Shown: positions 33,001 through 44,405, counted from the first letter of the stretch. The stretch: 64,000 nucleotides of DNA from Angiostrongylus vasorum (GCA_018806985.1 JADANN010000388.1:682001-746000); one strand, 5' to 3'. A program made the numbers and translations. Notes: generated by a model not told the origin, from the sequence alone.

Positions 33001-34640
33001 ACAATGTTCTCATTGCTCATTCGAAACTTCCAATTGTATTCTGCTCTTGGCACGACTAGTGCAAGAACGGTTTCCCAGATGTTCATTGATGATGCACAGA
33101 GAACAAAAAGTGGCCAATTTTAGCTCCGAAAAAAGTGAAAAAGTAAAGCTCTTAGTAGCGATAACTCCTGAAATTAAACTAGCATCAGCAAAAGAAATTG
33201 GCAAAATTTCAAAGGCAAATGAGTGAAGAAACCGCTAATCCAACATGTTTGACATCAACGTAAGAGCATAATTGAGTCTGGGTGTAAACTAGTAGCCCAG
33301 TTTATGCTCCACTCTGTGTAGGGTCGAAAATTGTTCGCTAAAGACCGAAAAAAGGGCGATTGGAGACGATTGAATAATGGGAACTTTGCCTAAGTGCAGT
33401 AGTTACAAAGGTTTTCATGCTTCTTTTTCCCACATTCATCCGTACTTTTGTGTTTCCGATGATGTTTTAATCATTTTAAGTAATGAAGAGATAAAAGTCG
33501 TAGCGAAGTTCCGCTAATTTATAAGAAAACCGAGCAAACTCCAGTGTTTTGTTCAGTGTCTGACTCCATCATCGTGACACTGTGCATAATTTTTGTTCCT
33601 CCTCTCAAAAAAAATCACTCTGCATTTTTTTTTGGCTACTTTTCTCTTATAGTCGCACGTTATATTGGTAGAGAAAGCGAACGTCTTCATTACTACTGTG
33701 CGATCTGCTCGTATAATGGACAACATTGAGAGTCCTCTTAGCCTTTAAAGAACTGAAAGAAGGTCAACCCTTAAAAAAGACTGAAGTGAGCCAAGGGTCA
33801 CCTTGAATGAAGTATACCAAATTTAATAACTGTGAAACACTGACGATGGCATCTTGTGCGATTCTCATTCTTCGCCGACTACGAAGAAGCCTTTCACATT
33901 GTCAGAAACGTGGTCTGTCTGTTTCCGAACATAAGCTGTGAAATGTAAAATAACATTTGTGGGTTTGTATTATCGAATTAGGATCTGCATATTGCCCATC
34001 ACCGTTGCAATTTTTCGAGGAACAGCATTTGGCCGTATAACAATTTTCTGAATATAGCTGTTAGAGAGGAAATAGTTAGGATACGAAAAGACCAAATCTA
34101 CGTAAAAGGAATCTCAGAGGTGTTTAGAAAGCGACCATAGGGATATCTGCGTAACGTAGAGATCTTCTTTTATATCTCTAAGATACTGAATGCAAATTTG
34201 GCGGCACCTCAGCTACTTCAAGATTTTTTGTGGACTCATAGTTCCTGGGCGATGCTTTTTAGGCATAGTAGCAACATAAAACAACAAACCACCAGCAGCT
34301 TGTATTTCTTTTTTATTGTGGTGGTGTGGTGCCTATGGATAGATATTCAAAGGCGGTGGACAAGTAACACGGTACTTCTGACTTTCGGCTGCGCTAAGGA
34401 CAGCAGAAGCAAACCGGAAAGAAAACCAAAAAGTGTGCTGTTTTTCTGCCACGAAATGTATGATTGCTTTCGGTCCCTGATGCGGATGAAACTCGTGTTC
34501 TACGAGCCTGCTCGTGTATCAAAACAACTTAACATCTTATCACAGGTTGCTAGAATTTGTCGATAACTAGTAGGATTACAAGGGATGCAGATGAGATGCA
34601 CAGCATCAAACCAAACTTTATCATTTAATGTGTACAAATT
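33001..34640. other. No recognised feature
   Basis: A 122-codon open frame (34198-34566 plus) has no recognisable motif. Nothing else seen. Confidence 0.4.
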
Positions 34641-34644
34641 GTCG

Positions 34645-34935
34645 ATCTTACACGAGGTTGACAAAGTGTTTTTATTTGGCTAAGGTTTCGACGGCTTCGT
34701 CTTCATCAGAACCGATGATCCAAGTCGATGGTCCACAGTTGCTCTTCGTCTCGATGTGGAATCTTCGTAATCGCACCGAGACGGATCTTCTCGTCAGTGG
34801 AACACTGCATGAATGAAGAATTCTTACCCGGCAGTGCTTTTTTATACAGGGCGGTTGTTGCTGATATGACTATCCGTTGATAACAGTTTGCTTTTCAACG
34901 GATAATCCACCCAGCAGCAGTCCCTATTATGTTAG
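34645..34935 (-). mobile_element. PLE-type terminal repeat, family A, best-preserved copy
   Basis: 'gatcttacacgaggttgaca', the hammerhead core, 'gatgatccaagtcgatgg', 'gtctcgatgtggaatcttcg', 'ttttttatacagggcggttg' and 'ggataatccacccagcagca'. I used it as the reference for aligning the other A copies. Confidence 0.7.
34678..34713 (-). ncRNA. Hammerhead-like ribozyme motif
   Basis: On the minus strand: GGTT, CTGATGA, A, perfect helix II GACG-AAGC-CGTC, GAAA, CCTT, AGCC. Helix I closes with a G-U pair. CCTT in place of CGTT removes the minimal helix III pair. Confidence 0.55.
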
Positions 34936-34952
34936 CTAGCAAATAAAGCTAA

Positions 34953-35230
34953 AGTATAAAGCTCTCGGTGTTGATCAATCTCTGGGAGATGCGCTATGTA
35001 TTCGACTTCATTAAGTATCTTTGCAGGTGATTGAATGCTTATCTGGCCTTTACAGTGACTCGGGGTGGCCTGCCGTTGTATCGAGGTAGTGTTGCTATCC
35101 TCCCACCAGACAAGTCTGGTACCAAGTTGCCGATGCCCTGAGTGATGAAAGGCTTGCTTGGTCATAGGCGCGGGGATCGATTCCACATGGTTGCAAAGAG
35201 CCCTTCCAACCACTGTGCCACACGCGTCCT
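34953..35230 (-). mobile_element. tRNA-derived SINE (family S)
   Basis: Minus-oriented full-length copy, 'agtataaagctctcggtgtt' to 'actgtgccacacgcgtcct', with a B-box-like ggatcgattcc near 35173. It sits about 20 bases from the family A copy. Confidence 0.75.
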
Positions 35231-35562
35231 AGGTATCCAATAGAGAAAGTTTTTCATTAGACTTTCAACAAGTGTAGAGTGTTGTAACTCTAGTTAATAT
35301 ACGTGTAATGCGTACCAGGTATAGTTTGCCCTATTAAATAGTCTGGTGTGTTTGCCACTGACACCACCTTAACAATTGTATTTTTTGGCTTCTTACTGCG
35401 CAACTTCTGAATATGAAGTGGAACGTGCAGACATTACCTAAGGTAAGCCAGTTTTATAAAGGATTGAGGTGGAGGTCCACTGATAGTTACATTCATTGGC
35501 AAGACTCAATCTTTTAAGATCCAGTTATCTGCACTAGTAAGGTTTGCTCAACACTATACCAA
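35231..35562. other. No recognised feature
   Basis: Short AT-rich spacer between two SINE copies. Confidence 0.4.
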
Positions 35563-35840
35563 GGAGCGCGTGTGGCGCAGTGGTCGGAAGCGCCCTGTAA
35601 CACACACGTGGGATCAGTCTTCGCGCCCATGGCCCACCAAGCCTTCCATCCATCCGGGATCGGCAAATTGCTACCAGACCTGTCTGGGAGGATAGCAGCA
35701 CTGGCTCGATACATCGCAAGTCATTGTAAAAGCCAAATATGCATTTAATCACCTCCAACTACACTTAATGAAGTCGAATGCAAGGAGCATCCCCCAGCGA
35801 TTGATCAACGTCGAGAGCTTTATCCTTTATTCTTTACACC
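35563..35840 (+). mobile_element. tRNA-derived SINE (family S)
   Basis: Plus-oriented: an A-box region TGGCGCAGTGG at 35573-35583, 'gcccatggcccaccaagcct', 'cctgtctgggaggatagcag', 'ttaatgaagtcgaatgcaag', and the tail 'gagctttatcctttattctt'. Confidence 0.8.
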
Positions 35841-36804
35841 AATCTTACTTGTGTCTTTCAGATCAGAGTTGTTATTCTAAAAATCTTGACTTCGCAATAT
35901 ATAGCATCCTATTACGAACGCCGCACTTCGAACCATGTCGTCACATCTTCCTCCATCCTAACTACTTGAGGATTTTCAGATTGACACATTGTGCTGTTAC
36001 ACTAGAAACAGGATGTTCATTATCAGTTGCCTCATCAACGACTTCAACTGTACATATTTTGTCTTATACGTAACTGTAATTCTAAGCTTCTAGAGCCTTC
36101 GGGTCTTTCAACAGCATTTTCAGTGGATATTCCATTCAAATATTACCTTTGATGTACTTGGAGAAGTAGGTGAAAGTTCGATAATTATCCATGATGACGC
36201 ATAATTCTTTGTTCAAACTCTTTTTAACCCTTATCACGTTGGTTTCGCAACGTGTGGTCGAGAGCTTCTCTGCCACTGAATTGGTCCCTTTTCGTTTTTC
36301 AATGTCGATTGCGATTACAGCTCGTAGTGAACTGCGGTCACTCCTTGACGGCAGGAAACGATTGTTTTTTGATGGGGAAAATAGCGTGCATTAGACTTCG
36401 CAACAGCAGACTTCTCTTCGCTTCTTGTTTAGCCGCTCACATGTGGAATGATTTTCACGAGCGTTTTAGTTGTGCTCTTGTTGTTATTTCATGTATTAGT
36501 TACGGAGCATTATATCCAAGGTCTTACAATTTGAGCACTAAGGGTTTAATTTTAATGCACCAATCGAGAAAAATTCCACTATACTGGCATGGATTTCGAT
36601 TAAAGTTGTTGTCGACAGATTTCGTTTCATGAAAAAGGCTGTGAGTGTCCTACGACTCAGATGTGATGTAGCACTAAAATTGTCATCGAGATGATCACTT
36701 CTTAAACTCGACCGGTATCGAATCCTGAGGAATGCCGACCTACCCTTTGTTGTTTATTTCACAGCTTAAATGACGACCACGTAGATATTTTTCTTTATTT
36801 TGTT
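35841..36804. other. No recognised feature
   Basis: A 126-codon open frame (36252-36632 plus) has a skewed composition and no recognised motif. Confidence 0.35.
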
Positions 36805-37030
36805 TGGTCCGTCTTCATGTCTACTGTGCGGATCCCAGCACTTCTTACATCAAATACGTTCCCTCATATGCATTGTCCAATAAGGTTTTCCAACTTTTAC
36901 GTGTGGCTTCGGTTGCTGCTTAAGGATTTTCATTTCATGTTGAATGCCGTAGAATGCTGGTCGAGCAATTCTCCCTGGAGTCCTGAGATAGCCGGCCTGG
37001 AGCGTTCCCAGTTGGATTGCAGAGAGCGAT
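36805..37030 (-). repeat. Family C repeat
   Basis: 'tctactgtgcggatcccagc' to 'gccgtagaatgctggtcgag' matches 8485-8620. The minus-strand translation is broken by frame changes. Confidence 0.45.
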
Positions 37031-37031
37031 T

Positions 37032-37115
37032 TTTTTCCCAGACAAGTCCGGTACGACTTTCCCGACTCCGGAGGAATGAGAGGCTTGGTTGGCCCGGAGC
37101 GGAATCGAACTAGAT
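37032..37115 (-). mobile_element. SINE (family S) fragment
   Basis: 'cccagacaagtccggtacga', 'cccgactccggaggaatgag' and 'ggcttggttggcccg', with a B-box-like gaatcgaact. It is fused directly to the family C copy. Confidence 0.5.
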
Positions 37116-37364
37116 GAAGATCACGTAGATAATCACTGCATATCTTTTATACCACTTGATTTACCAAATTATCACACAACCCATACTTGTCATTGGTACA
37201 ACCTATTTTTAGAAACCGGTTTTCATTAAACATTGACATGATGATATTTTTTCTATGGTCTCACTTACAATAACTGGTGTCGAGGTTCACAAGAATGCTA
37301 GCTGAGAGTTAAGCTTCGCACCACTAAGCTCATAATAAAGAATAAGTTGCCAAGACTGAGTTTG

Positions 37365-37750
37365 CCTCTGCCCACCCAGGCAGAATGAATGATGACTCGG
37401 CGCTATCGAATGCGATATCGGGACTGCATACTAGGAGTATACCGTATCCCGCAAGTAAGACGAGGAATCTGAACTTTCTATCGGTGATCAAAGGCCAGAG
37501 GCCACGCTATGGAATGTCAAATCGCCAAGTAACAGTTGGGCCAGACATGTAATCAGTCTTAACAACGACTGGTGAGAAGAGCTGTTAACAACTCAGTCCC
37601 ATTTTTTTGTCACAAGCATTTGCTTGATGGTCATTGATCGATCTATAGATTTCTTTACGAAGATTCTAGAAGATAAATCATGAACCTAGAGAGAATGAAA
37701 CCCACCGGCCTTCTAATGCAATATGCGACAAGGACAAAGGGAAACTCTGC
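37365..37750 (+). mobile_element. RTE retrotransposon, C-terminal fragment (R6)
   Basis: Plus-strand frames keep the order of R5: a 'RQNE' start, then 'SNSWARHVISLNNDW' (compare 'SKMWWAGHVIMRMNDNRW'), then 'FFTKILEDKS'. Several stops and frame changes show it is old. Confidence 0.65.
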
Positions 37751-37879
37751 TAGCTCCCGCTCAAGTAACTACACGAACAAATGGAAGACAAGACAGACCG
37801 CAGATGGTGAATGACCAATATTTGTAGTGTTAGTCATGAACTTAATATTAATAATGAAGAATATAAGATTTACATCGTT

Positions 37880-38310
37880 TTACATGAGATTGTCATAAGT
37901 CCTTGTTGTCGCTAACGTTTTGGTTTCATCGTATTCTTCAGATCAGCAACCAGGCAAGTGTCCACGTCACGTTTGTTTTTTCATGCGGCATGTGTGATGG
38001 TCCCATGGAATCGAATCCAAGGGATCATTCGTATATCGAATAAAATAGTGTTTGTGCATAATATGATAACACATGCCCTGTATAACATGGTAATCAGAAT
38101 AGGAACTACATGGATAATCGTGTTCAAAATCGACGCTCATGCGGTTCCCCAATCTCCTCGATTCCACGCAATGTGATTATGGAATTCCAAATCGCATAAA
38201 TTAACTGCTTTGGACACTCGACTAGAATCGTTACGGATCTGTAAAGGCGAAGCCGCCGAAACGTCAGTCTCAAGATGATTTTACGACAATCTCGTGTGAA
38301 CCTATGAAGA
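37880..38310. mobile_element. PLE-type family A/H element with inverted ends
   Basis: The left end 'ttacatgagattgtcataag' is the inverse of the right end 'gacaatctcgtgtgaacc'. Each is followed inward by a hammerhead-like motif: the left (37912-37947 minus) is badly decayed, the right (38235-38269 plus) is good. The interior (37960-38210) matches nothing else in the window. Confidence 0.5.
38235..38269 (+). ncRNA. Hammerhead-like motif
   Basis: GGAT, CTGTAAA (changed core), perfect helix II GGCG-AAGC-CGCC, GAAA, CGTC, AGTC. Helix II has G-C where family A cores have A-U, a compensatory difference. Confidence 0.45.
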
Positions 38311-38332
38311 ACTTATCTACTTACTTTGAATA

Positions 38333-38690
38333 GCCTGTCCTCACTTGTTGTGCGGGTCCTAGCATAATCTGCATTTGTCGGGGATTTGCTGGCTAAGCCA
38401 TTGCAGTTCCCTGGAATCCCGAGGTCAGCCTGGCCAAAGTCTGCCTCACTCTTCATCACCACAGGCAGTCGCAGCCCTTATGGATCAGAGGGAGATTTAC
38501 CACCATGCGACTAATTTTATACCAGGACGGTAGCGGATCCTGGTATTGGTTTACCCTTAGCTAGGCTTCCTGATGGAAACACCTGACTCCTCAGCTTGGG
38601 AGACTATGCCAGGGATAAATTTCACGCTGTATATCGCAGTCTGACACCCAGGAACACCTCCCAGCCACGATGAGGCGGTAAACCGTTAGA
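38333..38690 (+). repeat. Family D dispersed repeat
   Basis: Starts 'gcctgtcctcacttgttgtg', passes 'ggaatcccgaggtcagcctg' and 'ataccaggacggtagcggat', and ends 'gaggcggtaaaccgttag'. Same orientation as 48685-49075. Confidence 0.65.
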
Positions 38691-38823
38691 AGGAAGAACT
38701 TATTTATGGGATGAAAAGTAGAACTGTCGCCGTGATTGGTTGTTCGTTATTTCAAGGCGAAAAAATCCATGTAGTAATAATTTTAGGAAGAAAGTTTGGT
38801 CTAAAGTTTCCATTTAAATTCAC

Positions 38824-39097
38824 TATTATTGAATCAAGGACACGTGGAATCGATCCCCGCGCCCATGGCCCACCAAGCCTTCCACCCCTCCGGGTTCGGC
38901 AAATTGGTACCAGACTTGTCTGGGAGGATGGCAGCACTGGCTCGATACATCGGTAGGCTACCGCGAGTCATTGTAAACGCCAGATATGCATTCAATCACC
39001 TCCAACGATACATAATGAAGTCGAATGCATGGCGCATCCCTCAGGGATTGATCAACGCCGAAAGGTTAATCTAGCTTTATCCTTTATTATTGAATCA
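38824..39097 (+). mobile_element. tRNA-derived SINE (family S), 5'-truncated, perfect TSD
   Basis: The insertion 38837-39084 is flanked by a perfect 13-base duplication TATTATTGAATCA (38824-38836 and 39085-39097). The copy begins inside the tRNA-like head ('aggacacgtggaatcgatcc') and ends with the tail 'tagctttatcct'. Truncation at the 5' end plus a TSD indicates LINE-mediated retroposition. Confidence 0.88.
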
Positions 39098-39237
39098 TGT
39101 CCTCTTTAACAGTTACTGCACCTTTATTTTATCAAGTATGCTCTTTACTAATAGCCCTACATAGTATGATTACTAATGGAATTTGCCATAACAATATCGG
39201 AAACATCGGCGGATATCACTGAATGATTCAGTTCGTT

Positions 39238-39560
39238 ATATTTATTTGTATGATCTTATGAACTGATCTTCTTTAGCTAATGCGAGGTTGGTATAGGTCT
39301 TCGTTGTCGTTGTCGTTGTTCTTGGTGTTGTTGGTCGATGGCTGACGCTGAGTGAGAGTCCCACTCGTTACATCACGGCTCTGAGGAAGGCGAAATCGTC
39401 GAAACGTCAGCCATCGACCAGCAACACCAACAACAATGACAACGACAACGAAGACCTATACCAACCTCGCATCGGCTAAAGAAGATCAGTTTATAAGATC
39501 ATATAAATAAATATATCAACTATCTATGCCGAGGTTTATAGAAAGTCGATCTTTTGAGTT
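39238..39560. mobile_element. PLE-type inverted hairpin (H5)
   Basis: The arms 39238-39349 and 39405-39520 are inverted repeats about 110 bases long ('gcgaggttggtataggtctt', 'tgttgttggtcgatggctga'). The loop holds a complete hammerhead core. The terminus 'atgccgaggtttatagaaag' follows at 39523. A diverged relative lies at 44265-44620. Confidence 0.75.
39377..39412 (+). ncRNA. Hammerhead ribozyme motif, complete core
   Basis: GGCT, CTGAGGA, A, helix II GGCG-AAAT-CGTC (one G-U), GAAA, CGTC, AGCC. Helix I GGCT/AGCC is fully Watson-Crick. By consensus, cleavage would fall after the C of CGTC (39408). Confidence 0.72.
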
Positions 39561-42500
39561 ATTAAGAGATTCAGTTCGTCTTTGACTGCTCATACGAGAT
39601 TCCGTCAGCCTCCGGCATGTGATGACATTTCAACAACTGTTCGTTATGTCATCCGCGTCGTGTTCGGATCTCAAGTGAGTGTTGTAGTGCAGCTCAAAAA
39701 CGTTGACGAACCTTCTGACAAATCTACCGTAAGCAAGTGAGAAAACTCTTGTCAAGAATAAACGGACACGGCTTTCTGGTTCAGTTACTGTCAACAAAAT
39801 GAACCTTTCAACTAGTCTACGCAACTTTTAGTCGGCAATGAAGTCATGGAAGTGACTAGTCATTTTCACTAACGTGGCCTTGAGTTTACATTCCCGACAA
39901 ACCCTGTACATATTCTTATGGAGTAAAACTTCTCCGAAACTACTAAAACGCGCATGCTCCTAACTAGAGCCGTTTCTCTGAAAGGAGTTTTAAGCTTGCA
40001 TAATTCGATATTGTTGGATCGTTCAGGCATATCTTTTCTACGAATCGGCTTCTCATTCTTGTTAGCTACTGTGAATCATGTTAGCCGCGAAATTAACGAG
40101 GTAAAGAGCAAGATGTATATGGCATAGAAATTCACTGAAAATTGCTTCCTAGTCGTAACTATTATATGTTATTATAACATGATAATTTTGAACCATTAAC
40201 CACCTTAACAGCTCTGCGGTAAACGAAACTTTCTTACGAACTGAACGCCTATTAGGTACAATTATTGTCTACAAAAAATCATTCTTTAGTTGCTCATGCA
40301 AAAGTGGGAGCTCCATGTAGGTAAAAGTCTTCCAACAAGCTCACAGACCGTTTGTTCCGCCTCTTCCCTAGGTCAACCCAAGTCAGTCTGTAGAGCGATG
40401 GAGGTTAGTGTACGCAGATGAATAACTTTTATAATTATATCGAATTCGTTTATAGGTTTATAACTGCGTACCCTGAACGAAAATAATGAAGCAATGGAAT
40501 ATGATCGACGTAGTCTCGTCATCATCCTTCTAAATCTTTAATTTCACCTTATCAGGAATGTTCTTATTAGTTAGTTCACGTTATAGATTTCAATGTTGTT
40601 GTGATGCACTTTCGGCGAGTACCACCATCGGTGGGCCTGATCACTCATCTCCAGCGGATCGGCATGTCGATGTGGTCCATTACATCAAGAGCGCATCTGT
40701 CGCCTGCCTCAGTGTTATCCCAATCGCTTGACACATTGATTTATGGCTAATAGTTGGTGATTTTGTCGTCACAGAGTCACAGAGTCACCGCTGTTCACGA
40801 CCTCTATTTAATGATTTTGTTTTGCAAAACTCAACACTTATCGGTCTTGCCACGAAAGAATGAACCCTGCTTGATTCGTAGTATTTGTCACCTGATATGC
40901 TATCAGTTCTGATAACGAGCATCACTTTGCAACAAGTTTGTTCTCTCGCTGTTTTCAGAGGTCTACAAAATTGAAATTTGATGGCCATTGAGGGTTTTTG
41001 GCAGCGCCAACTCATCTTTTTTGTGATATAAGCTGAATTTGCTTCAAAAAAAGATCTCGTGAAGGAGGAGTCAATTGGCGAGGATGCTTTATGAGAGCCA
41101 GTATTAATAGTATTTTCAGTAATATATAAATATGAAGTGATATTTAGTATTTAAAAAGTTTTATTTTTGATGTTCCCTTTAGAAGAACTTAAACGCCAAA
41201 GATTCGGCTGCGGGAACCTAGAAATGCAAAGCCTTTAGAAAAGCCTCAGGGCTAGCAAATTTGCATAACATTTGTAAACAAGTCGGCGGCCAGAAGTGGA
41301 ACATGTTACTCCATAACTCGACCTTTAACGCTCTGGAATTATCTCCAGCCTATGGCCTTTTCGGATTTTACATTCGATCTACGGAGGGCGGAAGTAACTC
41401 TGAAGTTGTTCAGCATGAAAGTGCTTCGTTGCCACGCTTTTTCAAATTTTCCATATCATTCCTTGTTCCAGATTTCACAAAAATGACTCGGGTATCACTT
41501 TCTCAGCATAAAAATGTACTCTAGTCTTTGGCGGTTTACTTCAGTTGTTGAATTTTTTGAAATTTATGATTTTTCATTGCGTCAGCTGAGAGCATCCCTT
41601 CTCTGACCAAACATCCCATTTCTCTTACTATCAGACTTTGCTGGTGAAGCCCTTCAACTGTAATCGTCGTAATTACGATTCTGCAATCCTTTTCGATAAA
41701 AGATAAGCCAGTGATCCGAGTGTGAGCTATCCAAAAATGTTCTTTGGCAACGTTGTTCCTGATCACTCCTGTACAGGTGGTAATAAAGAGATTTAAGACA
41801 TCTCTAATAATATTTTGTTAAGGGAGTTTTTGAAATCATCGTGTTCGAGCTTTCAAGAACCAAAAATTCTTTTCTCATCGATTTTTTCTTCTTAAAATAC
41901 GATATTCACGTCCAACACGCGTCATTTCATTCTAGGAATTCTACATCGCTGATATCTCTGACGAGAAGTGGTTCCCATGGTTTTTTCCTTTAGAAGAACA
42001 GTTCAAAGAAACATTATTTGGTATTCCTTGCATTGCCATGTGTTGGTTCCCACCAGTTGTTAATTTTCTAACGTAAGTAAGGGATCCATAGATTTCAGCG
42101 CACGAATCACTTGCAGTTCATTCATTCTTCTTCTGGTTGTTAGGAAGGTAGATCCTTTTAAATTTATCGTAGCTTTCACGTCAATAATATTTTACCGGCC
42201 CGTTGTTTCTGTATGGGGCTCTTAGATGTCGAAACCGGATACAGAGGAGAGGTTCATTGTTTCACCAATGGTCAACCATGCTTTGGAGATCAAGGTTTCC
42301 TAGGGTAAACCAACCTGATAATAAACATTTGACGATGGTTGGCTCCATTGTTAAAGAAAAAACCTACGTACAACAAAATGCCAAACATCCAACCGGTCCA
42401 TAACTGTGGGCAGATGTCTGTTATATCGATATCGAGGTTCCTCGAGAATCAAAACAAGAATTGTCGCCAGACCAGCAAATTCCAGCTTAGGAAAACTGTG

Positions 42501-42717
42501 CTGTGTTTAACGGCAAATTATCTCTAAACCGTTTCACAACCGCTGCTATTTTTGGCGTAGCAGGCCCACTGGACGGCGAATCAAAGAGGAGCAATTGAGG
42601 TGCGCATTGAAATTAAGATGTTCTATCCGAAACATGCAGTGGCGTTCATATTGAACTCAATGCGCATGGTAGTGAAAGGGTTAATCCTAAAAAAGTTTAA
42701 CGAGCGATTATGTAGAG
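39561..42717. other. No recognised feature
   Basis: About 3.1 kb without a matched repeat or supported gene. A GC-richer patch near 40610-40735 is open on neither strand for long. Confidence 0.4.
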
Positions 42718-43030
42718 TTATTCAGCGAATAGGGGCGCGTGTAGCGCAGTGGTTGGAGGCGTCACTGCGACACACACGTGGAATCGACCTAAGCGTCCAT
42801 GGCCCACCAAGCCTTTCATCCCTCCGAGGTCAGCAAATTGGTACCAGACTTGTCTGGGAGGATAGCAGCACTGGATCTATGCATCGGTAGACTACCATGG
42901 GTTATTGTAAGGGGCCGGATATGCATTCAATCACCTCCAACGATATTTAATGAAGTCGAATGCATGGCGCATCCCTCAGGGATTGATCAACGCTGAAAGC
43001 TTTATCCTTTATATTCTTTATTCAGCCAAT
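42718..43030 (+). mobile_element. tRNA-derived SINE (family S), full length with TSD
   Basis: The insertion 42731-43017 starts 'aggggcgcgtgtagcgcagt' (A-box region at 42742-42752) and ends 'aaagctttatcctttatattc'. It is flanked by TTATTCAGCGAAT (42718-42730) and TTATTCAGCCAAT (43018-43030). The B box is weak (GGAATCGACC). Confidence 0.88.
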
Positions 43031-43529
43031 TTCCATTACTATAAAAAGAAACATCTCGTGGACTTTGTAAAATTTTCAGTCTTTGACTGAATTCACTCAG
43101 AATGTTCCATAGTAAGCCCGTGGCTCTTCCGGAGTCGAGTGAAGTTTATTCGTAGGAGTCGACTTCGGACTGCGTTTCCAGTTAGTTGATTGCATGCTTT
43201 TAGTTGAATCTACATGCAGAATACAATCCGTTTATACGCAATCACATCAGTGCACATATGCCAGAATAAGATTACGTGTCCATAGAATTTATAAGTGATT
43301 TCCCAGAGCAGAGACAGGTGGTCTATTCTTTAATTCGACTTACTTCTCGACGGCAGTCAAAGTATGGGTCCTCCACTAACCCCCTTTTATTCGCTTCTTG
43401 CGAATGTTCCACATAAATTCGCAAGTTCTTTCACCCACCTATATTTATTTATCATCCGTGTTTTAGTATGGTGAATAATATGGATTTTATCGCAGAATAG
43501 AAAAGAAGGCACTACCGTTTACTAAAAAA
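43031..43529. other. No recognised feature
   Basis: No supported gene or repeat. Confidence 0.4.
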
Positions 43530-43803
43530 AGGATAAAGCTCTCAGTGTTGATCAATCTTTTGGGGGAATGCGCTATGCATTAGATTTCATTAAGCATCGT
43601 TGGAGGCTGTAGAATATGTATATGGTTTTACAATAACTCGCAGTGGCGAACCGATGTATTGAGACAGTGCTGCTATCCTCCCAGACAAGTCTGGTACCAA
43701 TTTGTCGACCCCGGAGGGATGGAAGGCTTGGTGAGCCAGTGGAGCGAGCATCGATCCCATGGTATTGTACGGCGCCTCCGACCACTATGCTATACGCGCC
43801 CAA
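43530..43803 (-). mobile_element. tRNA-derived SINE (family S)
   Basis: Minus-oriented from the tail 'aggataaagctctcagtgtt' to the head 'accactatgctatacgcgcc'. The flanks 'accgtttactaa' and 'aacctttattag' may be an eroded TSD. Confidence 0.75.
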
Positions 43804-44264
43804 ACCTTTATTAGTGAGAAATTTTCAACGAGTTTATTATTCACTTTCAGTTTGTGCTCCGCTTTCACTACGTTTTTCTACCTTCTGAGCGTTATCGAGA
43901 GGAGAAACCAATGATTTTTTTGAGCCCCTAGTTGACTTGATTTAAATTTATTAACATTTTAATTTCTGAATTATTATTTCCAAATATGTAAGATAAGCCG
44001 GTGTTGGCTTCTCCTCACGCAACACCCGGCTAGAGAGCTTCCTCCTTTCGTTTCATTTTCCTGCAACCGTCATCGAATGAGGCTGTTGAGTCTTTATACG
44101 TGGGTTTAGCCGAGGCCCAATGATCTGTCTTTTTGTCCTCACGCAGACTGAACAAGAGTCTCCGTAACTTGAAGATATTCACGCTAGAGTGTTTCCAGCT
44201 GTTTGTCAAATCCGCTTGAGATATTCGTGCAGATAATTATCTATAACAGTTTTTACGAACTGCT
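43804..44264. other. No recognised feature
   Basis: No supported gene or repeat. Confidence 0.4.
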
Positions 44265-44405
44265 CTTTTTTAATAGACACAAGGTTGGTATAGATGTTCT
44301 TGTTGTTGTTATCGTCGTTGTTCAACGAATGTTTGTATGTTCGCCGAATTGTGGGGCTATGTAGTTCACCGATTTGTGGAGCTACTGTTACATGTAATGC
44401 GTTCA

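Noticed and set aside
36252..36632. 126-codon open frame as a gene
   Set aside because: Starts with a non-ATG-like context in a region with an overlapping open frame. Composition and motifs give no support.
42735..42790. Functional tRNA gene
   Set aside because: It has A-box and weak B-box similarity, but no complete cloverleaf or acceptor stem. It continues into a repeated SINE body and has TSDs outside the whole unit. The same applies to the heads at 10030, 35563, 52508 and 53700.
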